Assembly: GCA_029532415.1 (NCBI GenBank)
Contig: JAQOTA010000047.1
Coordinates: 1-64,000 of the forward strand
Length of the DNA: 64,000 nucleotides
Direction of reading: 5' to 3'
DNA from: Marasmius tenuissimus
Taxonomy: Eukaryota > Basidiomycota > Agaricomycetes > Agaricales > Marasmiaceae
Shown: positions 11,240 to 24,232 of the stretch, piece by piece
Position numbering within the stretch: the first letter of the stretch is position 1
Layout of the letters: each line of letters opens with the position of its first letter
Program-made: the position numbers and the translations under genes
Notes under the pieces: generated by a model
Database searches by the model: none
Seen by the model: the letters and a program-made list of their open reading frames with translations, nothing else
Told to the model about the DNA's origin: nothing

Positions 11240-13420
11240 ATGGGTCTTGTCCTTTCAGCAGTATGCCTTCTCAGTCTTATGCTATGGCTGGCAAAAGCAA
11301 GGTCCCGCGGTCGGTCTCTACCTCCCGGGCCTCGTGCGGATCCTCTGATTGGCCACTTGCGCATCATACCTACACAGAAGACGGCGGAAACCTTCCATGA
11401 CTGGTCTCGCATATACGGTTTGCTATCTCCTTGTACGGGCTAGTCACGATCTAACTGTTCTTAGGGGATGTCATGTATCTACACGTCCTGGGCAGAGAGA
11501 TCATCGTTCTAGGGACTGCGAAAGCAGCACACGAGCTTCTGGAAGAACGCAGTGCAAACTACAGCTGCCGCCCCAAGTTCACCGTCATGGAACTGTACGA
11601 CATCACGTAGTTCTCCGTGAAATGTCATCCGGACTAAACACGACACCTCTAGAATGGGTTGGGCACCTTTCATAACCTTCCTGCAATATGGAAAGGAATT
11701 CCTTACGCATCGAAAAACGATCCAACAGACCTTTGGAGCCAAGGAAAGCCTCTCTTTCAATCATATCGTTGCTGATGAGGCACGGCATTTGGTCAAAAAT
11801 CTTACAGCCGCGGCGCAAGACACTCACCACAAATACATACACCGGTGTGTTACTCTGGAATTTTACATTGCATAGGCTCTCGTTCTGACATGGCGATGAA
11901 CACCGTAAGCTTCACAGTATCCACCATCATGCGAGTGGCGTTTGGCCACCAAGTCAAGTCTGATGATGTATTCACGGAAATTGCGGACGGCGCGGCCTTC
12001 GCTTTTACTCACTGTGGGCCGTTGGGCAACACACCAGTTGACTTCTTCCCTTGGTGTGAGCTTCTAACTATCACATCAGTCTGAATTGTCAAAATATCTG
12101 ATTCTCCTCTCCACAGTGTCTCACTTCCCGTCTTGGTTCCCTGGAACACATTATGCGACAGTCGCCCGCTCGTACTACAAAAATATCCGGAGGCTCTTCG
12201 ATGTTCCTATCGAGTTCGTTCGCGCGGAAATGGTACGATGCTTTTTTGACTCTTCTTGCCTCACGACGGTACCAGTGGCCCTCATAAAACCAAAAATAGA
12301 CGACCAAAAATTACGAGAAATGTTTTGCGTCAGAACAACTCCAAGCGCTCGATAGCAGTGAAAATCCGAACTCTCTGGACGATCTCGAGACCACCAAATC
12401 AATTGCAGCCGCAGTTTTCGCCGGCGGGGAGGATACAGTGCGTGCCTGAACGGTATCGTCATCAGGAGTGGTCGGTTGATCTATTGCTACTGCTAGAGCT
12501 ACGCATCACTTCAGACTTTCTTTTTGGCCATAATCTACCACCCTGAATGTCAGAAGAGAGCTTATGAAGAGATCATCTCTGTGGTGGGCGCGGACACCCT
12601 TCCGGATTTGAACGACAGGGAATCACTTCCATACGTTGAATGTATTGTTCAGGAGGTCCTCCGGTAAGTCTTTCCTGCAAATTGCGCTCTCCCTGTCCCT
12701 CTACTCAAAAGGCGAGGTTAGGTGGGGCCCTATTCTCCCTCTTGGTGGGTGTTCAACGCGGTTTCACAGCTGATATCCAAAAGGTACTCACAACACCTCC
12801 GTTCCAGGTGTTCCGCACCGCGCCATCAACGACGATATCTATAACGGTCACTACATTCCGAAAGGTGCTACAGTCATCGCCAATGTTCGGTATGTTTCTC
12901 TATCTTGATTCGCAATCCCGAGTGAATCTCACAAGCAACTCAATTGTATATAGAGGCATGTCTCTGGACAAAGATGTGTATTCGTCTCCTGAGGCCTTTG
13001 ACCCTGTCCGGTTTCTTCCTCGGCCGGAGGGTAGAGGAGAGCCCCCTTTTGCACCTGGTTTTGGTTTTGGAAGGCGGTGAGAATTATGTTGTGCACTGGT
13101 TTGTTACAATCTCTGCTCACGGTTGAGCCTCGCAGTATTTGTCCGGGCCGCCATCTCGCTTCTCTCACGCTTTGGAATGCCATTGCCTGTACTCTCGCTG
13201 TCTTGGAAATTGTTCCAGTTGAGAATGAACAGGGACATCCTCAACTACCAGGGCTGACGTTCTCGGACTCCGTTATTTGGTAAGTGATTTCAATACAAAT
13301 TGGCAATGACGAAAGAGGATCTCAAGTACATGCAATAGCTCTCCCACCTCTCTCGAGTTTGCGGTTCGTCCTCGGTCAGAGGCGGCAAAGAAACTGCTTG
13401 ATCAGATGGAGTTGAAGTGA
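11240..13420 (+). CDS. Cytochrome P450 monooxygenase (complete)
   Basis: Twelve exons can be joined without a frame break: 11240-11417, 11465-11606, 11653-11844, 11910-12055, 12117-12232, 12300-12437, 12497-12663, 12722-12744, 12808-12889, 12954-13076, 13136-13279, 13339-13420. They give 510 residues, the usual length for a microsomal P450. An N-terminal hydrophobic anchor (MGLVLSAVCLLSLMLW) is followed by the proline hinge LPPGPRADPLIGH. Helix I carries AGGEDTS, the ExxR motif is in QEVLR, and the heme loop is FGFGRRICPGRH with the Cys ligand (FxxGRxxCxG). Exon 8 is only 23 bases. All key residues are present, so the enzyme should be active as an ER-bound, reductase-dependent monooxygenase. 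It resembles the broad mushroom group annotated as O-methylsterigmatocystin oxidoreductase-like, a label that does not identify the substrate. It has no pathway neighbours except, possibly, the VOC gene 0.9 kb downstream. Confidence 0.93.
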
Positions 13421-14278
13421 TGGTGGTAATCGGAACTGACGATCAAAGGTATATGCAAACCTTATCCAGAATGGCACAAACAACCGATGGCAGATTCCGA
13501 TATATCTCATGGGTGTCCTTTGTAAATAAATATCTGAGCACAGACCGAACTGAATTCTGTGAGACCTTCTCCTCGCCTTGGTCACACAACTCTCGCACCC
13601 TGTATCGGGGATCACGTTGTGGAATAGCACCCGTTCAGATCGAAGATGGAAACTTGAGTACATCATCTACTCGTTCGCGACCAGGCCCTTGAGCTCTTCG
13701 ATGATGGATTGGTAGAACCTGACCAGTTTGATGGCGCCTAACTTGGTTATTGCAGCAAGTATACGAGTGCAAACCTGACAACAAAAAGAGACAGAGAGGA
13801 ACTTGGAACGCCGTGGAAATTAGATATTATCTCAAGCCCACCAACGTCTCCTAAGCCTTCGCAAGTGTGTAGTACTAAGACTTTAGCGCGTCTCGCTTTT
13901 CGAAGGGTGGAAGGAACAGTCAGTGATTTGAAGGTTCCGACGCAAATATCACGAAACTCAGACATAGTACGGTGTCAGTGGCACTTCATCTCTGGACGTA
14001 CTGAAAGCGTGGGCTGACAAGCCATTGGGCGCAAGGCTCAGCGAGTGTTCACCGGATAACTGACAATGTAGTTTTACAGGGGTATTCGTTATACGTAGAT
14101 AAATCAACAGGCCACAGAAGAGTATGAACAGTCAGAGGAAAGGTAGCCGAGAAGGACGAGTACTAGTAGAGAAGAAAGGAGTAACAATTACAATTCATCA
14201 ATTTCCTCCTAGTACAGCCCGTTCGGACAGTACTCTGCAGTAGTCACCGTGGAGAATTCCGCCAAGGGCCATTCCATC
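13421..14278. other. Gap with a coding-like + strand stretch
   Basis: The + strand from about 13751 to 14016 is open for roughly 88 codons (for example KDREELGTPW-like and ARLAFRRVEGTVSDL stretches) and is preceded by another open piece at 13417-13692. They might be exons of a small gene or the remains of one. I could not build a model with a convincing start and do not recognise the protein. Confidence 0.25.
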
Positions 14279-14759
14279 TCAATTTTCTTGGGGAGGAACA
14301 TGACAGACGACCTCGATATTGTTTCCGACCGGATCGAACACAAAGGCCGCGTAATAATTGGGATGATATTGCTCTCGCAAGCCGGGAGGACCATTGTCCT
14401 TTCCACCTGCCGCGATGGCAGCGGTATAAAACGTGTCAACAGCGGTGCGATCTGCAGGTGAAGAAACCTGATCAGTCCTAGGTTCCGATTCTCTAGTACC
14501 ACGGATGCACACCTTTCGCTACGAAGGCGAAATGACCCTGCCGTGTCTCCGCCCCGTCAGGGAGGCATCCAGCAATCCACCAGTCACAGTGACCATGGCA
14601 GCCAGCAGTTGGAACATCGCTGAATCCAACGATCTCTCCCTTGTCCCCGACGGTCAGGCCCTTTTGGTAGCCGAGTGGCTTCAATGCTGCTTCGTACCAC
14701 GCCAGCACTGCAGCGAACCTGGAGGATAAAACGCCGATACCTGTGTGGTCGATTGCCAT
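14279..14759 (-). CDS. VOC-superfamily (glyoxalase/dioxygenase fold) protein
   Basis: Two exons, 14759-14513 and 14451-14279, separated by a 61-base GTGTGC...CTGCAG intron, giving 139 residues. The start MAIDHTGIGVL provides the N-terminal His expected at a VOC metal site. The segment VLAWYEAALKPLGY is the typical first alpha-helix of a VOC module, and the C-terminal FVFDPVGNNIEVVCH holds the Gly-Asn-x-x-Glu strand that supplies the metal-binding Glu. Such single-module proteins dimerise and include glyoxalase I-like, fosfomycin/bleomycin-resistance-like and dioxygenase-like members. The substrate cannot be read from sequence. It is probably cytosolic, since no signal peptide is visible. A TATA-like element lies about 60 bases upstream. 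Confidence 0.85.
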
Positions 14760-14820
14760 TTGATGAGACGAGGTCGATAGGTTAAGGGGGAATGAGGTCG
14801 ATGGTGGGACATCGTGTCTT

Positions 14821-14832
14821 TTATATATATAG
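14821..14832 (-). promoter_or_regulatory. TATA box of the VOC gene
   Basis: Read on the minus strand as CTATATATATAA, about 60 bases upstream of the ATG at 14759. It is the clearest core-promoter element near this gene. Confidence 0.5.
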
Positions 14833-17800
14833 ATACAACAGGCTAATGGGCTCGGGTTCGAGCTCAAATAGCAAAGGACAGTCAGAACCTTGACAGGCTT
14901 GACACCCAGTCTAAGCGCGTCTTCTTGTTGACACTACGTACCTCAGCGCCACAAAGTACCACTTCACCGTTCAGTTGATGCAGGGTCGTGCCAAGAATAT
15001 GGTGCTTTGATCATACTTCACACCGACCGCACGCCTTCAACAATGTCTGCATTACGTGGTTATTTCGAGAAGTATAGTTGGAGCAGAAACGGCGGAAGCA
15101 GGACAACGAGAAGCGCCAGAAAGGGGAACCGTGTTCATTCGGGATAGTGTCAATTCATGCTGCTGAAGGTTCGTGAAGAGGATTCACCGTACGACCGTCG
15201 TACGAGGTTCGTCAAAGGTATGAGGGCCCGCCACTAGAAGCAAACGGAGGTTGTGAGCTGGGGGTTTTTCGACCTAGGGAACCTCTTGATGCCTGTAAAA
15301 CTTGTCGGGATTAGCAGTTACTTTTGCGAATGCGACCCACTGTCGAGGCTCGTAGGTGAAGGGGTACCGTTGGAACACATCGTGTCAGCCGCAAGAGGGT
15401 TGAAGGCGCATCCGTGCCGAGGTTTGGGACTAGCGGAAATTCGGTCAGGACATAAGTCCATATCATTGATTAATTTTCGTCATAGAGCATGAGTGTCTCC
15501 TCGAGTTGTCTGTAAATAGAATAGTAAATGGAGTTCACGAGGGTACGTGCTCATGGTAGGGCATAGCAAATGATATTGTGACAGATAATAATCTTCGTAC
15601 CGTAGCGGCGCATCGAGTTCGGAGAGCACCTTTCCATCTCCATGCTTGTAACATTTTACCCTTGCTGATTACTCCTGGATGCTCAACTCCGGACCCGACG
15701 GTTGACGTTAGATCGACGAAGGTTGACCAGTATCCTTGAAAGCGAGATTCAGAGGGTTGCTAAGCAGGTGTATGAGCCCCAGAGACGTCCTCTTGTATCC
15801 CGCAACATGTGCATGCACGCCAGACCGCACACCCTCCCGTCGGTTTATGCCCATCCACTCATCTCCCTCAGCCACCACCAGCAACGTCCAAGCCCGAATA
15901 GTTCTAGCCAGTTCTGGACGATGATGATCATTCCGACCTGCTGGAGTCAGTTTTACGTCCTCAGGACGGAACTCGACATGCCCAGTGCGCCGAAAACAGA
16001 TGTTTAGGTAAATCGCTGAAGCCGCGATAAGAACATTTCTGAAACTGAATGGGTTGGAGCCAATACGTCTGGAGACGAGTGGGTACAGCCTGGCCGGGAT
16101 GTGACCGAGCTGAGAATGATGGTGGTAGTACCTGGTGAGGTAGCGCAATACGTCGCGAGAGACGTCGAGCCTTCGGCCCGGCAAGGCCACTAACACTCCC
16201 TCTCACCAAAAGCCAGTGATATTCTGAGAGCACTGCTCTATCTCGCACCTCCATGTTGTCAGCAGCGAAAATGGAGGGCTGCGACCAGAAATCATCATTC
16301 CTTTTCCTCCTTCACCTTGAACAGGCCCAATGGGAGGCCCTTAGACTCGACTGCTGATGCTAACAACGATTTGCTTCCTGGAAGTTCTGATTCAACTGGC
16401 AACTGGCAACGACTTTGAATTCGCAGGAGACGGGGAACAGCACAGGAACAGCACACTTCAGTACCCATAGCTATCGCTAGTCAGCAACCGGATCCCTAAC
16501 TATCTTCAAACTGAACCGAACTCGAGGAATAGTGCCTGCATCAAAACATTGTCAGCGAACTCGTTCCGAAGACGTATTGCAGACTATCGTACGCGGATAT
16601 CCTTTAGCCAGGCGTATGATGCTCCAAACAATACTGGTCGATGATCACTGCGCCTTGGGGCTTTCTTGGAGATGGGGGGATAGTGCGGATGCTGGCTCGC
16701 GTGCCCAGACGTTGAGTTGTTGGGAATATTCGGACCACACGTCTCGTTCCAGCTTGAAGCTTAAACGTTTCTAAGGATTCGCGATGTTATCCTCACCGAC
16801 GAAGAGGAAAGGGAGGAGTTGCCCGTTGTCGCCGGAGCCACGTAGCCTGACCAGAACGCGATTCGAGGATCGTATCTGAAATAAATCGGGAGGAGGGGTG
16901 CTGGTGTGTTGACACGATACTGTGGTTTTCGTTAGCTCCGCCGGATGACAACGTTCTCATTGAAACTACCTTTGGAACAGAGTTCGCCTATGATCTCATG
17001 GTTGCCCCGCCGATCGTTCCTTTTTTTTCTCATATTGTATGTCCTCTGTCAGGTGCACTCCATATAGACTGCACTCCCTGCGTGGCCGAGCGCACAACTC
17101 CCACACTAAGTCATCCGAGCGGCGGCTCCAAGGCGAGGAAAAGCTAAGTTAAGGTAAGCTTTAGGATGGCTGTGAGAGGAACAGTGCGTGGATACTCACC
17201 AATCCCCGTCGTTAGGTTTGTCAAACACGAAGATCCACTTTTGGGAGCAGCTGTGGCGGAGTGGACCTTGCTTGAGCAAAGCTGCGTCATCCCGTAGGCT
17301 GTTCCATTGAGCTGTTGCTTATTCTTGAAGCATGCACGTCCCAAAAACCTTGTTGAACTATGGAGGCTACGCTCATCAACCGTGGTGCGCCGAGTTTGGA
17401 GAACAACTTACGTTGCGGGCGGACAAAGCGAAATCATGTCTTCTGCTACTTGTGCGAGTGGCATCCTTATCGACCTCGCCTCCTGCGGGCGGATTGAGTC
17501 CGGAAACAAGAGGGTGAGGATGCAGCGCAGCGGTGAGATACCGGACTGTCGCCTGTGTTTTTTTGTCGTTATGAAGGTGAATCCGTGCCAATCTTGTCTC
17601 CTTTGCTGGCTTTTGAGCAACGAATAGAAAGCAAATCCAATCGTTCGAGGTCTTGTATGTCGCTTTGAGTCGCACTGATGAGTGCTTGCAAAGTGAGATT
17701 GTCCATCCGATTTCCAGGTGCGTGTCGAATCGTATGGTCCCTCGCTCAGATTTCTGGTCGATATACTCAGCGATGAGTTATTGATTGAAGGAAACATGGA

Positions 17801-19762
17801 CGATATGGCGTACCTCGGCTTGGAACCAGTAAAGTAAAGAATCTCTCCGTTATCATCGATATGTCGTTGTGTCCCTCGTACTGAATGCCCCATGAACCCA
17901 CTACCCACTACCCACACCACCTCAGCCTTGAGCAGCTTCCTCTCCATCCCGCCAGGGGAAGGACTCGGAGAAGAATCTCTGAAATGAGATTCCCTTCTCT
18001 GAGTTGGAAATTATGCTTCAGGTGAATCCCCCACGCCCCGCATTCCATCGTCGCAACGTTGACCTATATCCAGACCCTCATCCGAGCCATAGGCCAAATT
18101 CCTCCATCCGGGACCCTCCCAATCACACCAACGTCCCACCTCTACCAGCTCCCAGCCACCCCCCTGCGCCAGCGCCAGGACATAATATCCCTAGCACGGT
18201 TTCGAAACCATACCCCAACGCTCGACGACAAGCTAGGAAAGGAAGGGAGAATCAGTCTCTACTCGTGTGTCGATGTGTTGGGTAGGGGACGTACATGGGC
18301 TGGCTGGCTGAGATGTGGGCAGAGGTGATCTCGAATTGGGCGACGAGAGGGCTTTTATTTGGCAGGCGGTACTATCCGAAGCTTGTTGATACCCAAACAA
18401 AACGTAGTGAGTGACTCTGACTTTTTTATCACTTTTCTCCTTGTTCTTTTTTCTCAGGTGGGAAGTTTCTCGGAAAACGGCAGGAAAATGGAGGTCTGAA
18501 GGGTCATCCCGGCGAAGGACTAGCGCGCAAATACAGCACCCCAAAATCCCAGAGAGCACGTATTTCTCTCGCTCCTGCCACTGTACTGCAGATTATGACG
18601 GACATTTGTAGCATTGTGTCGTCTAATAAACCCCCTAGCTCCTGCTGAAGAGAGCCCTGACCAAGCTCTGATAGCTGGGCGTGACACGACGCAATAAAGA
18701 AGTCCATCTACTGTAGCGTGCTCTTCTCAATCCCTGCGACTGCTGCAACCACGGCGAGGAACGTCGCCTCTCGGGAGGACCGACGCTTGCAAAATGAGGT
18801 GTCGGTGCGTATCTTCGCGGACCACGGACCTGATATCTGGGATATGTACTCGGCCTCCGGACGGTATCCTCGATTTTCTAGTTCATGGAAATGGCACGGG
18901 GGGCCTTGTAACGATTTGAAGGCGTATTCGGTGACGACGTCGATGAGGAAAGGATGTTAAACTAGGCCGGAAGTCTTGTTGGATGTTGGTCATAAGGCTC
19001 TTGACTCTTCGCCATGTCCCTGCTATACTTGAACTGGAAGGACTGCTGGAATTTTGACTACGCACGCTTCGGGAGCGCCTCCGTATGTTGAAAAAACGTG
19101 AGGCCGAAACTGATGCATCGAGAAAGTAAGCGGTCTGATTTGTAACCGTTTTAAAAGGAGGTCACCATGTGCTTTGATTGACTTGTAGCAGGTCTAAGGT
19201 ATCCCGCTCGTTGTGCGCGGCATTGATATTGAAGGCTGGAGGATGACTGATATTTCGAGTGAGCCTTTATCCGAGATTTCTGACTTGATGTCCTTTGACT
19301 TTTGTGCCAGCGAGCCTGATTCGACCTCGAGAAAGATGGGAGAGTACCGGACATTGCCCATTCATGATAACTTTGTACCGTATTTGTTCTCGAACCAACA
19401 GCTCCTGCTTTCTTAAGCTTTGACGTCACTCGTTCTACCTCTAGCGTCAGTGTGGCGGACTTGTCGCAGGATAAACTGGGACAGCCCTGTTGTCCCTGAT
19501 CTCACCTCTGAGCGAATATACCGACCACACGGCCATAAATCTGGAGCCTCGGTGCATATTTTTCCCTGCGTCGCTTTGAGCGACTATCAGTATCCTCCAT
19601 CGAGCTTAATTGAAGGGGGCGCCCAAGCAACGCAGGAGCCCAACTTCTGCACACTTGGTGGTTACTTCAACGAATATATATAGCAAGGGTACGTAGAGAA
19701 CAGATTGACAGACAGACAACAACAGGGAAAAGAAGTTCAACAGTTCGTGGGGATAACCCAAT
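14833..19762. other. Poorly resolved 4.9 kb with scattered coding-like pieces
   Basis: No complete gene could be built. Pieces with protein-like composition are: minus 16196-15708 (162 codons, contains LLVVAEGDEWMGINRRE, faintly like the early part of a P450 but not convincing); minus near 17307-17205, ending at a good GTGAGT donor (WIFVFDKPNDGDW); plus 18022-18280 (TYIQTLIRAIGQIPPSG); plus 18300-18406 (WLAEMWAEVISNWATRGLL); plus about 18450-18650 (ATVLQIMTDICSIVSS); and plus 19213-19416 (WRMTDISSEPLSEISD). They change frame without obvious introns, so this may be one or two decayed genes or multi-exon genes I could not splice. Confidence 0.3.
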
Positions 19763-22700
19763 TTACATTTTGACCATGAGCAAGTACTTGACCCGAATTT
19801 GCGCAATATCATAGACGATGTACTATTCACAACCATGAACATGAACAATTCACCCCATCAAGAGAGATCCGAAACCCACCTCGTTGTATTGCAGATACCC
19901 GGGTGTGTCGACTTGGGCGGGTTTCCCGTCCGGCATATGACAACCTTTGAGTTCTTCGACACCCAGCGCTTTTCCAGCGTCCTTCCATTTTTGTGGTTGA
20001 GATTTACCGATACCTTTGGTTGCCCTGGTAGCCAACGTGAAGTCGAGGCGCTCCCGTCCAAAGTTGTGCAAACCACCCACCTTTTACCGGCTTTCTTGCA
20101 GTTCTCGTTGGCATTGTATTGCTAAGCAGATCACGAACGTTCAGAGACTCGCTGTGACTGGGGGCAAGATTCGACAACTTACAGCGTCGTGAAGCTCATA
20201 GAAGGGCTTGGCCGCGACCTCACAGAGAAGGAGGACTCCGGTGTCGTTACTCAACCTGCGAATGGACATCAGGATCTGTTGCAGTGCACGAACGTTGCTG
20301 CCAACTCACCAGGGGTAACAGTAGCCCGCAGACTATAAGGGTGGAAGGACATTCTCAGTCCCCGAAGACACTGCTTCATGATAGCGAGACATCGCACCTT
20401 GGAGTAGATCTGGAACACGAGATGTCATCAGCCACCAAGCCCATAATGAACCGAACACAAGCGATGACTTACATCTGCGAAGTACACACCCTTGCCGAAC
20501 ATGTATCCATTGACAGGAGCTTTCTGTAGCGTGAGCGCCAACGAAACGGAAACAAATCGACTGGCATACCCTCGGGCGGAGCGATACGAAGACCTTGTTT
20601 GAGAATACCTATCATGAAATCACAAGATCAGCCACCCGTCCCTCTCGACCGTCAACCTGCTGCGGAATCTCACCTGCGAAATTCGTGGACCTGGACCCAT
20701 GCCAAAGGAGCATCCTCTCGCCATCCTCGACCTTGTCGAACCCACCCTTCTTCCAAGCTTCCGTCTCGGCACCCCTCTCGACGCGGAAAACATGCTGGAC
20801 GCGCCCCTTAATATGACTATGCGTATGCCCTTGACTGTCCCGGACGTATTCCTCGATTGTCTTGAACTCTTGACCTCCTGGAGCGAGAGCCTCCATATTT
20901 GTGAGATCGAGAGAGTTGAATTGAGCATCGAGTGGGTTGACAGGATCTTGCTCCTCTTTCTCCTCGATTTGTTGCATGAGCTCGGAGGCGATTTCCTGTA
21001 GCCGCGTTAGTCCCGAAGAGCCCGTAAGATAGCTGAGTGACTGACCATATCTGTAAGTGTATTAACAAGGTCGAGTTCCTAAGTGATACATGTCGATCAG
21101 TCACACGTGTTGACGAAGTAGGATCAGCCATATCTACATTCTTGAGTAGCTCGGAATTGTTGATGATAATGGGTCTATTTCGGCCAAAAGAATGAGGAAT
21201 GATCCTGTTGAAATACAATTTGAGCGACTGAAACACGGCGAATGAGCGAAAGCAACGTACGAATAGTACAAGTTCGTGAGTTCTTCACAGGCTTTGGCCT
21301 TGGTCCCGTATCGCTGGACAAGGGTAGCGTCGTTGTTGTCGATGACTTCAGATAACGACTAAAGACACGTGAGATAGCTTCCGCAGAAACGCAAGTCAAG
21401 AACTCGCCTTGAGAGCTTCGAATCCCTTCGTGATCGTAGACTTGGCCAGCTTGCCTGTTGTGAGTTGTTAGTGTCAAACATTGGGATGAGCGGGGGGATC
21501 CTACCGAGTGGGAGCTTATTGGCATCGTAGTTCAAGGAAGACAAGGTGGCGTTGATAATCCTGCGGTCGTTGCGTGGTGAGGATATGATATTTTACACAG
21601 AGTCCACCACACACCCTGTATCGAAAATGAGGCGACAGAAGTCCTGGAGGGATACAAAGCGGTCAAAACATAGACTAATAATTTATCAACGTTGAACACA
21701 CCTGTACTTCGGGAGATAGAGCGCTGTCAGGAATGGGGCGAGCTTCTTTAGCTTTGCCTTCTTTTTTGCTGCTCTTAGGCTTGCTAGAACCTTCGTTGGC
21801 TTCCTCATCATCGTAGTCACGCTCTGGTATCAAGTTATCATTGAAAACTCGGGATGAACCGTCCCATATAGAAACTTACCGAGCCAAGTATATTTGCCTG
21901 GTGAGAGGACGGGTCAGCGCCTTTATCGCCCGAAAAACGCGAGAGATATACCTTTCTTGGCCACCATCCCGACTCGATCCTCCCAATTGACGCCAGCCTT
22001 CTGTTTGAATTGGGCTTTGAACGCTGCAACGGCGGCAGCCGGAGCAAAAGGTCCCTAAAACACAGCCTTGGTCTCGAACCAACGATGGGTGGACGTGGGA
22101 GAACGGTACGCACCTTGACCTGGCTTTGTCCGTTCTCTCCAACTCTTCCCCAGTGCGTGAACAACATGATATTTGTCGTCTGGTTGATCGGGTGGAGAAG
22201 CTGCAAGTTGTAAAACCTGTGGCGGAAATGAACAGGCAGTACTGTAAAACTACCGTGGCGACTGACTTGTTCTTGTTGTCTTTGACATCGGTCTGGTTGA
22301 GAGTTGCATCCCATACACCTTCATCATTGGCGTAGACTTGATGTGTGTCTGGGGTCAGAGCAGGCGGGTGTCAAAGACGCTCAATTTTTTCTCAAGCGTG
22401 CTCGAACGGTACTCACTAACTTTTCCAGACGAAGGGTCAACGGGTGCAGCGCCTCGCTTAATGACCTTTCGATTTTCGAATTCTGGGTCAGTTTACCTGA
22501 TATTGTTGCCAAATGACTTTGCTCACCGTCACCATTTTCTTCTCTTCCTTTTTTTCTTCCTCTTCCGCCTCTTCCGCCTCTTCCTCTTCGGCCTTGGCTT
22601 TGGCCTTCTTGCTTGCGGGCTTCTTGCTCGCAGGCTTTTTGCTCGCAGGTTTTGTGGCCTTTGGTTTCTCTTCTTCGTCTACATCCATACCATCTGCTTT

Positions 22701-22967
22701 GTCTTCCTCATCAATGGTTTCCTCGCTCTTCTTGGCTTTCTTGCTTGCAGGTTTCTTGGCTTTTGACGCGCCATCTTCATCATCCGAGGCAGCAGTAGTC
22801 CGCTTTCGTTTGGAGGCAGGCTTCTTCGCAGCTGGGGCCTGGTCATCCCCGTTCGATGCTAGTCCAGCTGCAGCCTTCGCATCCTGTGCTACCTTTGCAC
22901 GAGCACTAGTTCGTGTCGGGGCAACAGGAGCGGCGCCATCAACGGCAGATTTCTTGCGAGGAGGCAT
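19763..22967 (-). CDS. Poly(ADP-ribose) polymerase, WGR-type (PARP1/2-like)
   Basis: A minus-strand gene of about 20 exons and roughly 700 residues, from ATG at 22967 (MPPRKKSAVDG) to TAA at 19763. The N-terminal 150 residues are Lys/Ala/Glu-rich with repeated KKPASKK units, a likely nuclear-localising and DNA-binding tail. No zinc finger or BRCT domain is seen. Next comes a WGR domain (FYRLQLL, THWGRVGENGQ, AFKAQFKQKAG, NWEDRV), then the helical regulatory domain (LPLGKLAKS, ITKGFEALK, LSEVIDN, NLYYS, IIPHSFG). The catalytic domain has [20 protein letters not shown] (His of the triad), GYMFGKGVYFADIYSKSAGY (Tyr) and LQYNEYIVYDIAQIRVKYLL (catalytic Glu). All three H-Y-E residues are present, so it should make poly(ADP-ribose) from NAD+ in response to DNA breaks. 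The last exon, 19822-19763, is only 60 bases. Architecture is closer to PARP2 than to PARP1. Confidence 0.93.
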
Positions 22968-23778
22968 AGTTGAAGTGACTTGGTGATTGAGATGAGATGA
23001 TGGAGGTTCAAGATAGAGCACGAACGTGTAAACGCGTGTATAAATTCAACACGCCCCTGTCGCGGGTAGTCATGTCTGACTTCCCCTTTTGGTAATGGGC
23101 GCGCTCCCGCCCCAAATCCCGACGCGTATCGTCCAATCAGTGCCCTCCCGTACGTCATCCCGACGGCACCGAGTCACTTCGAGTCATACTGAGTGCCGCC
23201 AACGGGTTTCTCAGCTGACCGTGACATTGGCACCCTTAGAAGTTGGCAGCTAGGGGTTGCATGGAGGCGAAACGCAAGCAAGCGCTCAGAACAGCTCAGA
23301 TTCCCTTCCCGTTACCCTCTTCTCCAAATCGGATCCATGTGACTCTGAGCGCTTTGGCAAGTCTCCAACAGAGTTCAGATCCGAGACCCCCAGTCGTGAG
23401 TAGACAGAACTGATCCAGCCAGTCCTGGGGAAGACTACCAGATACAACCATACTCATTTTGCAAGGAACTCAATACATATCCGTAAGCTGCGTCCAGCCG
23501 ATCTTCTGAGTCTCCAGACGAGTGATGCCAGGTGGTCGCGCGTTGCGCTTCATCAAGGGTACGTCAATAGATATTACAGGTACTCTTCGACAGATGTCCA
23601 CACACACACACATGCCACTCCTTTGAGAGATATCTTGAAAGTGTAGTTGCAATGACAGTGGCTGAAATGTTTCCACGCCATTATGCCAATGTAAAGCGAG
23701 ACTTTTCATCGTGGAATCAAGAGCTGAGAAGCCCAAACGCGAACGAAACGCAAGAATTAAATCAATCGATTGCAGCTG
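22968..23778. other. Region between PARP and the transposon
   Basis: This holds the PARP promoter region and then about 600 bases without a recognised gene. A minus frame (23470-23955) is open but overlaps the transposon edge and lacks protein character. Confidence 0.4.
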
Positions 23779-23822
23779 TTGTTGGAACTTAGGGCGGGAA
23801 CGGTTTTTTTTCCCGCGCGAGT
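23779..23822 (+). repeat. Outer terminal repeat, left end
   Basis: TTGTTGGAACTTAGGGCGGG followed by AAC, a T-rich run and TCCCGCGCGAG. It matches, in reverse complement, the sequence at 40528-40577 with a few differences. Confidence 0.7.
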
Positions 23823-23973
23823 GGTGAGAACCATTCTCGATTTTTGGAGAGTTCGCCACCAAGGGGTAGGCGTAAGAAAAAAAAGTAAAACCAACTCGTA
23901 TTTTTTTTAAAAGGACCTTCGAGCCCGACCGACCGACCCCCGGTGGGAACAACATGTGGCAGGCGGTGCGAAA

Positions 23974-24232
23974 ATTTATGAGTGTTCAAATAGGAAAAAA
24001 TTATTTTCCCCCCCGCGAAGTACTTTTCCCTTCCCTCCCGTTATTCCCCACAATTTTATATGTTTCCGCGGGGGATTTCCGGCATGTGGTCACATTTCCC
24101 AACCTTCAGGTGCGTCTCACAAGTCAGGCTTAGTGATCTAAGCTAAAGTAAGTATCATACTGCTTTTTGGACCTGATAGGACTATGTATGTTCAATATTT
24201 AACATTTCTAAGCTGTTCTGACTCCCTTACAG
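23974..24232 (+). repeat. Inner inverted repeat, left arm (about 255 bp)
   Basis: Starts TTTATGAGTGTTCAAATAGG and includes CCGCGAAGTACTTTTCC, CCGCGGGGGATTTC, TTCCCAACCTTCAGGTGC and AAGTAAGTATCATACTGC. It pairs with 39689-39946 at roughly 85-90% by eye. Confidence 0.85.

Noticed and set aside
15708..16196. Possible P450 fragment (LLVVAEGDEWMGINRRE)
   Set aside because: One faint resemblance to the region before helix C is not enough. No ExxR or heme-loop sequence is found nearby in any frame.
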